Below, piece after piece: positions 35,301 through 48,006 of a DNA stretch of 64,000 nucleotides (position 1 is its first letter; every line of letters starts with the position of its first letter). The position numbers were made by a program, and so were the translations under genes. The DNA is from Hirundichthys speculiger (Eukaryota; Chordata; Actinopteri; Beloniformes; Exocoetidae). The stretch lies in assembly GCA_018398805.1 (NCBI GenBank), contig JAGFBZ010000558.1, positions 248,001 through 312,000 of the forward strand. Reading direction: 5' to 3'. The notes beneath the pieces are model-generated. The model saw nothing but the letters and a program-made list of their open reading frames with translations, was not told the DNA's origin and searched no databases.

Positions 35301-37617
35301 AAACTCCTGCTGGTCCACGGTCACTTCTACTACATTCGAATAGCTACGCTTGTACAGTACTTTTTCTATAAGGTAAGATCCGTCTGCAGGGAGAAGATGT
35401 TTCTCTTTTCAAGGCTTTTTCTCTCAAGCAGATGTGATAATGGTGGCAATTATGGAGTTATGTTTTCACATCAGCTGTTGACACATTTGTACTCAGCCGT
35501 CGGCTTCCTTCACGTTTTAACGTCTTTCCTTCGCTCTGTCTCCTCCAGAATGTGTGTTTTATCACACCCCAGTTTTTATACCAGTTCTTCTGTTTGTTTT
35601 CACAACAAGTAAGTCTCCGTGTTTCATTTATCTTTCCTCACATGTGTCGTTTCAGTTTTTGCTGCTTGTTTTTGACATTGGCTCCGAGGCCGTTTCTCTG
35701 GAATAATCATTCAGTTGTATTTAGGGCTGGGCAACGATTCAAATTTTTAATCACATTATTTCCTTGATTAATCACGATTAATCGCATTGTATACACAAAA
35801 TCAAATAATGTATTCAAAAGTAGTGTAAAATGCACTTTTATTAAAATGTTCTGCTGCCATATGAACTAAAGTGTCATAACATTTGTTGTTCAAACACTTT
35901 TAACATCAGCACTTGTCAGTAACACATACTTAGTGAAAATCTCATCTTAAAAAATATAAAGTAAAATTAAGCTTATTGCCACTGCCAGGGCATTAATGTC
36001 ATCCTGTTTATATATATATATATATAAAAAAAAAGTCTACAAACAAAATCCAAAAAGAAGATTGTGTCTCAGCACAATCATAACATTAAAACAGGTAATT
36101 TCTGAGGTAACAGCAGAAACTTTTAACGGGGAGTTCAACTTGTCAGTTGTTACAAATAACCTTGTTTCTGTTGAATCCTCCGTCTGGGAGAACTTTAAAA
36201 TGAAAATGTCCGTGTTTAAAGTTCAGTAACTTTACCAATCCGTGTATCATTCATTCTTTCCATTTTCAATTGTCAATCAAAAATTAAAAAAAATTAAAAA
36301 GTGACATTATTTACGTTTTTTGTTTTTTAATCTAACACAAAAACGAAAAAAAAAATGCCTGTTTTTTTTTTTAATATTTTATTTTAGACTTGGATCAAAA
36401 ATACGAAATTAAAAAACGGGCCACAGAACTGAATTTGTTTTATAATGGAGGACTGGACTTTCTGTTGTCATTACACATCTGAACCACTAGATGGAGCCGC
36501 ACTGCAGTAACCAGCTAGAGAACAGCAGGACAGTGAACACATGGAGCAGATCTGATGGAACATGGAGGAATGACGACAAAGTTTTGTTGCAGTCCAGAAT
36601 TTTCTTTTTCAGACAGAATTGTTAATATTTCTACCTGAGTTGCTACCAGAACTGTAAAGTTCACGGATTTTTACCGTTCTACATGTCTGTTTTAGCTTTA
36701 CCGCATGTTTACCTGCGAATTCTCTTCCGGTTCCGCAGCAGCCAGTAATACACTTTTCAAAATAAAAGCATGTGAGCAACATGCGTTAACGCACGGTAAA
36801 ATAAATGTCCGCGTTAATAAATGAATGAGTTAACTCGATATTAACGCGTTAACATGCCCAGCCCTAGTTGTTTTTCATTTTCCTGTCTAAATCTCGTCTA
36901 ATTAAAAAAAGATCTGTTGCATGACTCTCTGATGACGCAGTGCTGTCTTTCCCTCTCAGACTCTGTACGACAGTGTTTACCTGACCCTTTACAACATCTG
37001 CTTCACCTCGCTGCCCATCCTGGTGTACAGCTTGTTTGAACAGCTGGTCCATCCGCACGTGCTGCACGTGCAGCAGCAAACCGGGCCTGTACAGGTGAGG
37101 CCCCGCGTAATCTCCAGGTGAGGCCACCGTTCGTCGTTGGGAAGTAGCTGTTTTCACGAACTGTAGGAAGAGAACCTGTTGTTTTATGTTCCATTGGAAG
37201 CGAGCCGTCGCTGTTTGATTGTTTGATTGATAGATAGATAGATAGATACTTTATTCATCTCAAAGAGAAATTTAACGTCACGTCAAATTTGACGTTACCA
37301 AACTGTCTCATCCACAGAGACATCAGCAAGAACTCTCTACTGTCCTTCCGGACCTTCTTGTATTGGACTCTGCTGGGCTTCTGTCACGCCTTCATCATCT
37401 TCTTCTTTGGATGCTACATCCTGATGGGAGAGGACACGACTCTAATGGGCAACGGACAGGTGCGTGTTTACCTGTGTGTGTGTGTGTGTGATGCATGCAT
37501 TAACTCTAACGTACAATCTCATATCTTAAAATGTGTTTCTTTGTGATGACTGACTGCCTGTTATTTCTAACATGTTCCCTTGATCTCGCTCTTCTCATGT
37601 GATCGTTTGTGCTCAAC

Positions 37618-37666
<49 letters not shown>

Positions 37667-40600
37667 ATATCTGAATGCACTCGCTTTTATTGCTCTCTTT
37701 GTGGTGACTTTATTCCATCTTTTGTTAATCACGCCTTTTTCCTTCTGCCTTCACACCTTGCATGTCTTCAGATCTTGCGAGCTAACAGGCAGCTGGTAAG
37801 AGTTTGCTCTACAGTTGAATGCATGTCTCCTTGGGAGGTTAATGAGAGGACGCGGGGAGATTTCGCTACAATCTTTTTTTTTTTTTATGCCGACATTAAA
37901 TTTTAATGCTTTTTTAATGGGATAAGTTTTAATATCTCTGCTCAGTTGTGTTTACACATCATCTTATTTTGTAATGAGGCATTGACCTTTAATTATCACA
38001 GGTTTAGGTGTTAATTATGTTTTAGCGATGGTTTTAAGTCCGTCCTTATTGCTTAAAGGTAATTTTGTGTGCAGTTAACAGTTCCACTCCTTTTGCTCAA
38101 ATACCTTTTTTTAAACCGAACACACCGTTAGATAGGGCTGTAGCGATACACTAATCTTGCGATGCGATACAATACACGATATACAATATATATCAATATT
38201 CATCTTAAAATACATTTACATCATTTTCTGAAAGATTTTAAAGGGACAGTGATTTTGGTGACATCTTGTGAGTGTTCCAATGACTTTGTTTGAATTAATT
38301 GAACTGAAAGCATCAATTACACATTACAGTGATCCCTCGCCAATTCGCGCTTTAAGTTCCGCGGTTTTAGTTATTCGCGTTTTTCGTTTTTCAGAAATAT
38401 ATAATGTTAAAAAAAATCAAGAAAAAATGGGTGATGATGTGGCCTTATGGGTAATGTAGTGTGAGTGTCGTGGGACGGCAGAATGAAAACGGGGTTGGAT
38501 GAAAAGTGTAGTGAGCATCAACAGCAGCCCAGCGTGTATAGATTTATATTCTCTGTTAACCGACAGGAGCCCAACAATACAACCTGTGTGATGTTACAAG
38601 TTCCTGCAGTGACAGAATAAAGTTCCCGTTCCATGCAGAGAAAACCAGACTTTTTCTTTTGTTGTTGTTAGCATGTTAACTGCTAATTACGAGCCAAAAA
38701 TAGCACAATACCAGCGGTTTCTTTACTACGGTTCAGAGACCAGAGGCTGTGAAGGTAACAGAAAGACCACAGTTGAGCCTTTGTCTTGTTTTTGCTGCTT
38801 TTTTATGGTTTTTAAACATATTTTAAACACATTATTGAGGCTCGGGGGGCTCCGGCTCCAGTTCACGGATTTTGATTATCGCGGGGGGCGCCGGTCCCCA
38901 TTAACCGCGAATAATAAGGGATCACTGTATATGGCTGACGAGCAGCTTGCAAATGCTGGACAAAATGAATAAAAGATGTGTTGAGAAAAATAGTTTCATT
39001 TATTTAAACAGTGCAAACTGTTGCTTGCAAGCTTTTAAAGGTAAGAGCACAATAGAGAGTCAAAGTACAGCAAGTGGCCTTCTTTGGCTGCTTTTGTGGC
39101 TTGATACTGAACATCTGAGGTAGCTACTAGCCGTTCTAGCCACCAGGTTCAGTAAAACCAAACCATGGCAGCCAATAATTCAAGTCGATTGGAGCAACAT
39201 TTAAACCATTTTAAAATTGCACTTAACGGCTCTTCCTGCAGGACACGGGGGTTTTGAAAGGAGCTTAGAATATCGATACCCGCGGCTGAAAAATCGATAC
39301 TCTCTGGGGGAAATAAAATATCGATATATATATCACAGAATCGCTAAAATTGCTCAGCTCTACCGTTTGACTATAAAAGGCTTCAGAAATTCGCCGATAA
39401 GTTCACGATCACTCAAATATGGGTTGTTTTGTGTTGCTGCATCCTGCAACGTCATGACGGATTCAGATAATTGAGATCAGCTGGGATGAGTCTGGATTTA
39501 TGGACAGGTGCAGGTTTTATGAAAATGATTATTTCTCTTGTAGCTTGAAAATTGGTGGTAATTTTGGAAACTACTATATATATAGAGAGAGAGAGTTGTT
39601 AAAGTCTTTTAAAGGCGCCCAACTGGCGTTTCTTTTGTCTTCTCTCCGACGCGTCGTACTCTTACGACACCCTCCATTAAGCTTCAGCGTTCAGGCTCCA
39701 GCAGAGCTCTGAACTGGCTGTCAGCAAAGCTGCAGCTCCTGCAGCTCTGAGCGTGTAACAGTCGCACAGGCCTCGCTGCAGACGCAACAGCACCAGACAA
39801 CCCATCAACCCATCAAACGGGGGGCCGCCGCCCTGCAGGGGTTTCCTCTTTCCTCCACGGTTTCAAACCGGAGCAGTTCAGGGTGTCGGTTCAGTCGTCA
39901 GCTGTTCTGCCACTAACGGCGTTTGTGCATGTGAACTAAGCTTCCTTTTCTCTCTCATCATAAAGTCTTGTCAGCTAAAAAAAAAAAAAAAAAAAATTGC
40001 ACTGTAATGCAGTCGACTGCTAATGACTGCAGTGTGTCTGTTTTTTTTAAAAAAGATGTTCGGGAACTGGACGTTTGGAACGCTCGTCTTCACCGTCATG
40101 GTCATCACTGTCACGTTAAAGGTGAGTTAAATCAGCTGTTAGCCTGCAACAAGCACAAAAACAACACATAAAGGAGGGATTCATTGTTTGGACCAGAAGT
40201 CTTTTAGACTCCTACATTTTTTTATTCTCTTTTGGAAAGGAAGATGTGTAACAGTCTGGTCCAGGTCCAGAAACACGCTCATTGTAATGCGCCCAGCGTG
40301 AAACAGTATGACGTCAGTCGCCATTAACTCTGGGATTATTTGTGGAGGGGTTGGCGGGGGTCAAGGTCTCCTGAAGTAGATCGATTTAATGTGTTCACCC
40401 ATCCCTGTATCAGTGTCTGACACGCCGGCTTCGTTCTAACATGTGTGTGCGTCCTTGTCCATTTGTGTCACGACAGCTCGCGCTGGAGACTCATTTTTGG
40501 ACGTGGATGAACCATTTTGTGACCTGGGGCTCCATTGCCTTCTATTTCATCTTCTCTCTCTTCTACGGAGGCATTATCTGGTAAGAATCCTTTCTTGTTT

Positions 40601-43600
40601 TTGTTTTTTTTTAATTCTAAAGCAATTGACTGTGTTTTAATGCGGTCCTGTTTTAGCGGTGCAGGGGTTTGAGTAATACTGGATAGGGATGCACGATAAC
40701 TATCGGGCCGATAACAGGAAATTATGACATCATTCCGATAACTCCGGTATCACGACGAATAGTCCCGATAACATTTATATTTTTGTCAACACAGCAGTGT
40801 CTCGCTCCCTTTGAGTCTTGAATGACCGGCAGTGAATGTTATGTTCAAGTGACGTCGGCATAATAAGAAAAACGATTACTCAATCATGAAAATCAAGAAT
40901 ACCCCCTCATGCCAGAAAACAACTCGTTAACTCGGTCATAATTTTAGTAGTTGCTGACTTGAATCGATATTTGCAGTATTTCCCCTCATGTTACGCATAA
41001 AAAATAGAAAAAGCTGAAAGAACGACTAGCAAACGAGGGAACGTCGGAATTTACGTTACACCTTGAATGCAGCCTGCAGCACAGCGCTGATCACAACAAA
41101 CATGGTGGCGTGGAACTTCGTTAAAGTTTCAGAAGAAGATAGTTTGGTGGTTATTTGTGACGAATCCTCCGAGTGAATTCTACGAGGAGGGAAGCACAAG
41201 CTTTAATACGTAAAACCTGATCAGCCACCTACAACATAACAATCGCTTCCATGGAGTTTTGAAATCGAGCTAACGCGAGCTAACGGAAGCTAATGCTAAC
41301 GTGCGCAAGCCAGCAGCAGTCTCTCCTCCCCCTCATCTCTCTCATCTAAAGCTTCCATGAGATAAAAAAAAAAAAACACAAAAAAAATCACTGAACCTAA
41401 TTTACTTTAATTAAAGGTATTAATTTAAATGGAACCACAAGTCAAAATCCTTTAAATGTTAATCTTTTTCAGTTAGTAATTCTGATGCATGTATTTCCAT
41501 CAGTTCAAGGAGCCTTTATTTTTTATATCAGTCAGTAATGAACCTTATTTAAGTTGATGTGAGATATCAAATAGGTTTGTTTGATAGCTTTATGAAAATG
41601 TTTGAGAGGCTTGTTAATAGTTTTTCGTTGATAACAATAAATATCTGTTCATTTAAAAAGTCCAAACTGTTTTTGGTTTTGTTCATAGTATTGATGTAAT
41701 GATCTTAGGTATATGTGTGTGTGTTATCGGTTATCGGTATCGGTTTTAAAAAACAGCTATCATGCATCCCTAATACTGTATGAACATTGATTTGGAAATC
41801 TCAGCTCAGTGTTTATGTGTTAGTTTACTAGACGTGAGTGGCTTATTTTATTTTTATTATTCAGGTTGTTAAAAAGTCTGCCGGCGTATTGAAGCAACCT
41901 GCGTTAAAGATGGGAGACACAGAAATGTGTTATATTCTTGCAAACACCTCAGAAAATGGTTTCAATCATGATCTTTCCCCAGGAAAGGCATCCAGCTGCA
42001 GTAATCCAGCTGTGATCGTCTCCCAGACCGCCAGCCGGTCAGATCCATCCTGACCGTCTGTTCTCAGACTGGTGGGAGCCTCCCTGATAAAACTGAGCCA
42101 TAATTGATATTTGCAGCCCGACATCTGCGCTGGTCGTTTAACTCTGCTAATGAAATCAGTCTGAGAGCTCGTCTGCAGCCGCCACCGAGACCTGGATTTA
42201 CGGCGAAGAGGGCAAAGCGAGCGGCGTCCGGCTGCCGCCCTCTTTGCTGTTTTCGAAGCCACGAATGAATTCGCTCAGGAAAAAGCTGCCGGCGGCGGAA
42301 ATGTACTTAAAAAAAAAAAAGATTTACGTGGCCTCCGCTCTCCGCAGGCCGTTCCTGCACACCCAGGACATGTACTTCGTGTTCGTGCAGCTTCTGTCCA
42401 GCGGCTCGGCCTGGTTCGCCATCATCATCATCGTCATCACGTGCCTCTTTCCCGACGTGGTGAAGAAGGTCTTGTACAGACACCTGCAGCCCACCAGCAC
42501 GCAGAAGAGTCAGGTAACGATCAGCCCTTTCATCCGGAACAATGCAGGAATCAGTGGAGTCAAACCTCAGTGGTGCTCTTCTCAGTGAGCCGGTTCTGGT
42601 AACTTAGTGTCCTTTTGCTCTTCACCAAAGTTGCTTTTGTTTGGTAACAAGTTATGATGATCTTCTTGATGGATCCTTTTTACTAGATAAATTGATTTTT
42701 TTTTTTAGGGCTGGGCAAGTTAACGTGTTATTATCGCGTTAACGCATTAATTTATTAACGCCGACATTTATTTTATCGCGCGTCAACACATGTTGCTCAC
42801 ATGCTTTTATTTTGAAAAGTCTGTTACTGGCTGCTGCGGAACCAGAAGACAATTAGCATGTAAACATGCGGAAAAGCTAAAACAGACGTGGAAAACGGTA
42901 AAAATCCGTGTACTTTATAGTTCAGGTAGCAACGCATGTAGCAATATTAACAATTCTGACTGAAAACAAAAATTCTGGACTGCAACCAAACTTTGTGGTC
43001 ATTCCTCCATGTTCCATCAGATCTGCTCCATGTGTTCACTGTCCTGCTGTTCTCTAGCTGGTTACTGCAGTGCGGCTCCATCTAGTGGCACAGATGTGTA
43101 ATGACAACAGAAAGTCCAGTCCTCCATTATAAAACAAACTCATTTCTGTAGCCTGTTTTTCATTTCGTATTTTTGATCCAAGTATAAAATAAAAATATAA
43201 AAAAACAGGCATTTTTCATGTTTTTTTTGTGTTGTATTAAAAAACGAAAAATTTAATAAAATGTCACTTTTTAATTTTTTTTAATTTTTGATTGACAATT
43301 GAAAATGGAAAGAATGAATGATACACGGATTGATAAAGTTACTGAACTTTAACATGGACATTTTCATTTTAAAGTTCTCCCAGACGGAGGATTCAACAGA
43401 AACAAGGTTATTTGTAACAACTGACAAGTTGAACTCCCCGTTAAAAGTTTCTGCTGTTACCTCAGAAATTACCTGTTTTAATGTTCTGATTGTGGTGAGA
43501 CACAATCATTTTAGTGGATTTTGTTGGTAGACTTTTTTTTAATTTTTCATAAAAATAGTGACAATAAGCTTTATTTTATTTTACATTTTTTAAGGTGAGA

Positions 43601-46600
43601 TTCACACTAAATATGTGTTACTGACAAGTGCTGATGTTAAAAGTGTTTGAACAACAAATGTTATGACACTTTAGTTCATATGGCAGCAGAACATTTAAAT
43701 AAAAGTGCATTTTACACTACTTTTGAATTCATTATTTGATTTTTCGTATACAATGCGATTAATCAGGGAAATAATGCGATTAATTGCGATTAAAATTTTT
43801 AATCGTTGCCCAGCCCTTTTATTTTTTTTTTAATGCTGAAATACTGGTTGAGCAAAAGGTCCGAGATGAACTTTGGACACGAGGAGCAAACTGGATCGTT
43901 AAGAGTGAGGTGTTAACGAGTTCAGCTGTACCGAAAGTGCCTTGTGTTCAGGACCGGAGGCTTTCTAAAGATTAAAAACTAATTAAATGTGTTGAAAGGG
44001 CAGAGCAAACGCCACTTCCCAGTCGTGCAGCTGTCCTTTTTCAGCAGCGTTGGACTCGATACGTCTTTCCACACGTAGACACAAAATAGAAATTCTAGTT
44101 TCAGTCAAAGAGCCCGGAGGTAGAAATAAACGGTAATGTCAAGGAAACTCAAAATCTGAAACGGAGCAAGAAAAAGTTCAGTGTTTTGGTGTTTGATAGT
44201 TGATTATCTTCAGCCCCGGTGGTCATGGGTAACCCACTTCTAAACAGGAGCGTCGTGGTGTTGACGTTATCACCGCATGACTGCCCTCCGAGCACCGGCA
44301 GGAACCAGCTGGAGACGGCTCATGTTGTAGCTAATGCTAATTTCCCTTTTCCTGTCCTCTGTTGTTTGTTCTTTCTGCACTAACGTCTGTCCAGTTTTGT
44401 CTTTTCTCTGTGGACGTGTGCGATTCTCTGCGGGTTTGGTGTGTATAAATCTGTGCGTGAGAGCTTGATTTCTAACCTGCGTGTATCTGTGTGTTCTCCA
44501 TCCACCCCTTTGTCTGCGTCGTCCTGGCGTAGATGTACTCCAACCGAGTGGTGATAGGTGATGACTTCATCGCTCTGCAGCCTTTGTCCAGAGCCAAGAG
44601 CCAGCTGGGCAGAATTAGGTAGAGGATTTGAGATCGATTCAGACACGGGGCTCTTATACATCCTTTTTTTTTTCTTTTTGTTTTTAAAGGCGAAGGGAGG
44701 AAAAACACTGATTACAGAAATGTTTAATTAATTTGCAATTTTTAGGGCAAAATGTTTTACCAGCAGACTTCAAATTCCAAATAATTACATTTTCCTCCAG
44801 TCTGTGATTCAATCTCTTTTCACTTGAAAGAGTGTGAAGTCACTGCTCTGGTTAATTTCCTTCCTTCCTTCCTTTCGTGTCACCATTGCTTCGTGCAACG
44901 AGACAAACGCTTGAACGTTCCCGTTCCTCCTCGGGCCTTCTTCCTCGACTCGCAGCGCTTCAGAACCGGGTGCTGTTAGTTCTGGAAGCAGGTTCTCTGG
45001 TCCGATGCCTGTTTCTTTTCCTGCATGCTGTAGACAAGCCAGTCAGCATTCTCTGCTGTCGGGGGGGGGGGCAGGAGTGTGTTTGTGGTATTGAAAATCC
45101 TGCAGAAGAACGCCACACAAAGCATTTCAGCTGCCGCATGTGCCGGCGGCAGACGCGAATGTGTGACCCCGCCCCTCCCCCAGCATGGCTCCGCCCCCCC
45201 CACACCCCCCACCTGCTGCATGAACACACGGGTGCATGACGGAGTGAATGAACGAATCTGTGACCCCAACAGTGCCCCCTCAACGTGGAGCTGTGTTGTG
45301 ATGCAGAAGCATTGAGGCTGTGGGATCCTACATCAGGGTTATTGATCAGAAATACCCCCCCCCCCCCCCCAAAAAAACCATCGCCATGCATACAGTGATA
45401 CCACACCTGTCGTCCCATTTTAAAGTAAAGCATGGTGCAGCCCACCTGACCACTTCTTTCCATGCATCCCCTTGTTTGCCCACCCGACACCCCGTAAACC
45501 GGTTTCACCACTTGAGACGCCCGCCCCGCCCCCGGCGCTGCCCCCGGCGCTGCCCGGCTGCATGACTCAGCAGAGCTGGACCGATGAGCTACTCGGGCTG
45601 CATGAGCGACTCTTGAACCGGTTCTGGGCCGTCTGAAAACAGCAGCATGAGGCCGTAATGTTGGAAGCATGTCAAATGTTTGTTTCAGGGAGATTTCGGT
45701 TCAGAGATGTCGAAATCTCGTGCTCTAATCGGATTTAACTGATATTAAATGTGCAGTTTCAGCGTTACGTGGCGTCATCGAGGCGCCTGCACTGCATGCA
45801 TGGACCTCACAAATACGTGCAAATGTGTTTGATTATCAAAAGGCAAGGAAATATACATGTTTTTTTAGTTATCAGTTAAATTTAGCTTTTCAGCAGGTTA
45901 AAACTAGAAAACCTCGCATATATTATTCTAGTCATATTGTTCTTTTATCACAGACTAAACCGTTTTAGGTTGTTTATTTACCTGACATGTTTCGGCGTGT
46001 ACTTCCGCCTTCATCAGAGTGTCACCGGTGCATTTATCAGCTGATGAAGGCGGAAGTACACGCCGAAACATGTCAGGTAAATAAACAACCTAAAACGTTT
46101 TTGTCTGTGATAAAAGAACAATTTAACTAATTGATAAGTGAAGACAAAATGAACTTAGTACAATTATTCCAGTCATAGTTTTCTGGTTTAGTTGTACTGA
46201 GCTGCAGGGAAAAGTGCCTTAACTCACGATAAACAACAACAAAGTATTAGTTATCTCTCCAGCTAAACGTGATTCTGTTAGTGGCAGATTTACTACATGA
46301 CGCTTAAACTTAGGGGTGTGGAAAAAAATCAATTTGGCAATAAATCGCGATTTTTGGCCGCCCAATATATTGATTTTTCGCTCCTAATATCGATTTTTTT
46401 AGGAAAATTTTATTCTGTTTGTTTATTAAATGTGCAAAAACACTAATAATAAACAATAAATAGGTTGTTTTGAAGCAAATAGTTTTGACTCAATTTGTCT
46501 TCTGAATGATCAATATCATCTGATGAACATATACAGCAACTTGATTTTTCATCTCTACTTTTAATTTTGATATTACCTGGGTAGAATATCGCAATATATC

Positions 46601-47963
46601 GTGATAATATCGTATCGTGACCCAAGTATCACGATACATATCGTATTGCGAGGTCCTTGCCAATACTCGTTCCTACTAAACTCAATGAGCACATGTCAAT
46701 TACAGAATTTTATTATTTTAAGTGAAGGTGCAGTATTTATTATTCAGCGTCCTCAGTTTGAGTGAGTTTCCCAGCTAGTATTTGTTGGACTGAAATATTT
46801 CAGAACCCTTCAGGGTTTTTATTTCCTCTCTTGTTAGAGGAGTTTGCCCAGAGCTCCCCTGGGTTCGCCCAGTGTTCGGCTGCTGCTCTGTTGCTCTGCT
46901 AGAGCTGCAGCAGCAGGTTAATTGGTTCTGGTACCGATAGATTTGTTCTTATCCGTTTCCCTTGAGAAAATCCTCCATGTTCCCGAAGCTTTTTTTGTTT
47001 TCTGCTGCTCATTTGCAGTTTAGTTTTACTGCTACTTCGGAGCACACCTGTCCTCCTGCCGCTGTGCTCATTTGTCTTTTTTTTTTCTGCTTTCCGGGGG
47101 GAAATAAAAGCCATCCTTCAGTGACCTTATCAACCCAGTCACATCTTCTCAAAGATCCCCTCGAGCAGCGATTCCCGTTTTATCACTGTCTGAATTATGA
47201 TGAGGTTCAGATATTCACTGTTGCAGAAATACAGGAAGTAGGTAACCCTGAAGTACTTCTTCCCCGTCTGTTACTTAGTTGATGAGGTCATTTGTGAAGG
47301 GTTTTGGTCCATGTATACCGTCTGTATACATGTATATTTAAAGCGCTGTAGATTGAAGATCATCCTCAATCAACTGACTTTATTTTTTGATTAAGTTGCC
47401 GTTTGATGAGAACATATCCACTGCACCCATAAACATTTCTAAAAGGATTTGAATCAAGCAGAAGTCTGATCCAGTCAGTTCAGCGTTTATTGGTGGATTA
47501 AATATAAAGATAGCATTTTTTTTTTTTTTGCAGTGTGATTTGTTCGTGTCCGGCCGACCAGCGGCTCACCTGCGCGACGGACAGGTGAGCCGCTGGGTCG
47601 GCCGGGAAGCGCTCACTGTCAGCATCTTGTGTCCTCCAGATGGAAGAGGGTGAGGGTTCAGTCGGCCCAGAACATGACCCTGTTAAAGCCCAGCGGAGCC
47701 CAGGGGAGGACAATCGGCACCTGCTAGCTGCTTATCCTCCCCCCGCTGCCCCCCCCGGCCCAGACCCCTGCTCCCCTAGGTAGCCGCCGAGCGTGAGCTT
47801 CACCCCCATTCAAACCCATTGCACCGTCACCGAGGACCCCCCCCCCCCACCCCCCCACGCCGTGATGTTTGGTTCCAGCTTGATCAATACCCTACCCCCC
47901 CCCCCCACCCCCCCCCCCCATGGCTGCAGGTCACAGCTGCTCCTCTGAAGCTTCCTGATGAAA

Positions 47964-48006
<43 letters not shown>

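Larger units (their letters stand above)
37460..40055 (+). other. Intron 25 of atp11b
   Basis: It contains a long CT repeat, a candidate microexon (37772-37795), a hAT element split by a mariner MITE (38133-39362) and an A-tract (39979-39997). I see nothing in 39370-39970. Confidence 0.85.

Noticed and set aside
43281..43530. Overlapping readings on both strands inside the family J element, with a similar peptide at 35996-36229
   Set aside because: They repeat because the transposon is repeated. No transposase domain is visible.
44960..45670. Reverse-strand reading of 236 codons
   Set aside because: It shows low complexity, homopolymer-driven Gly and Pro runs, no recognisable domain, and overlaps GC-rich intron sequence.
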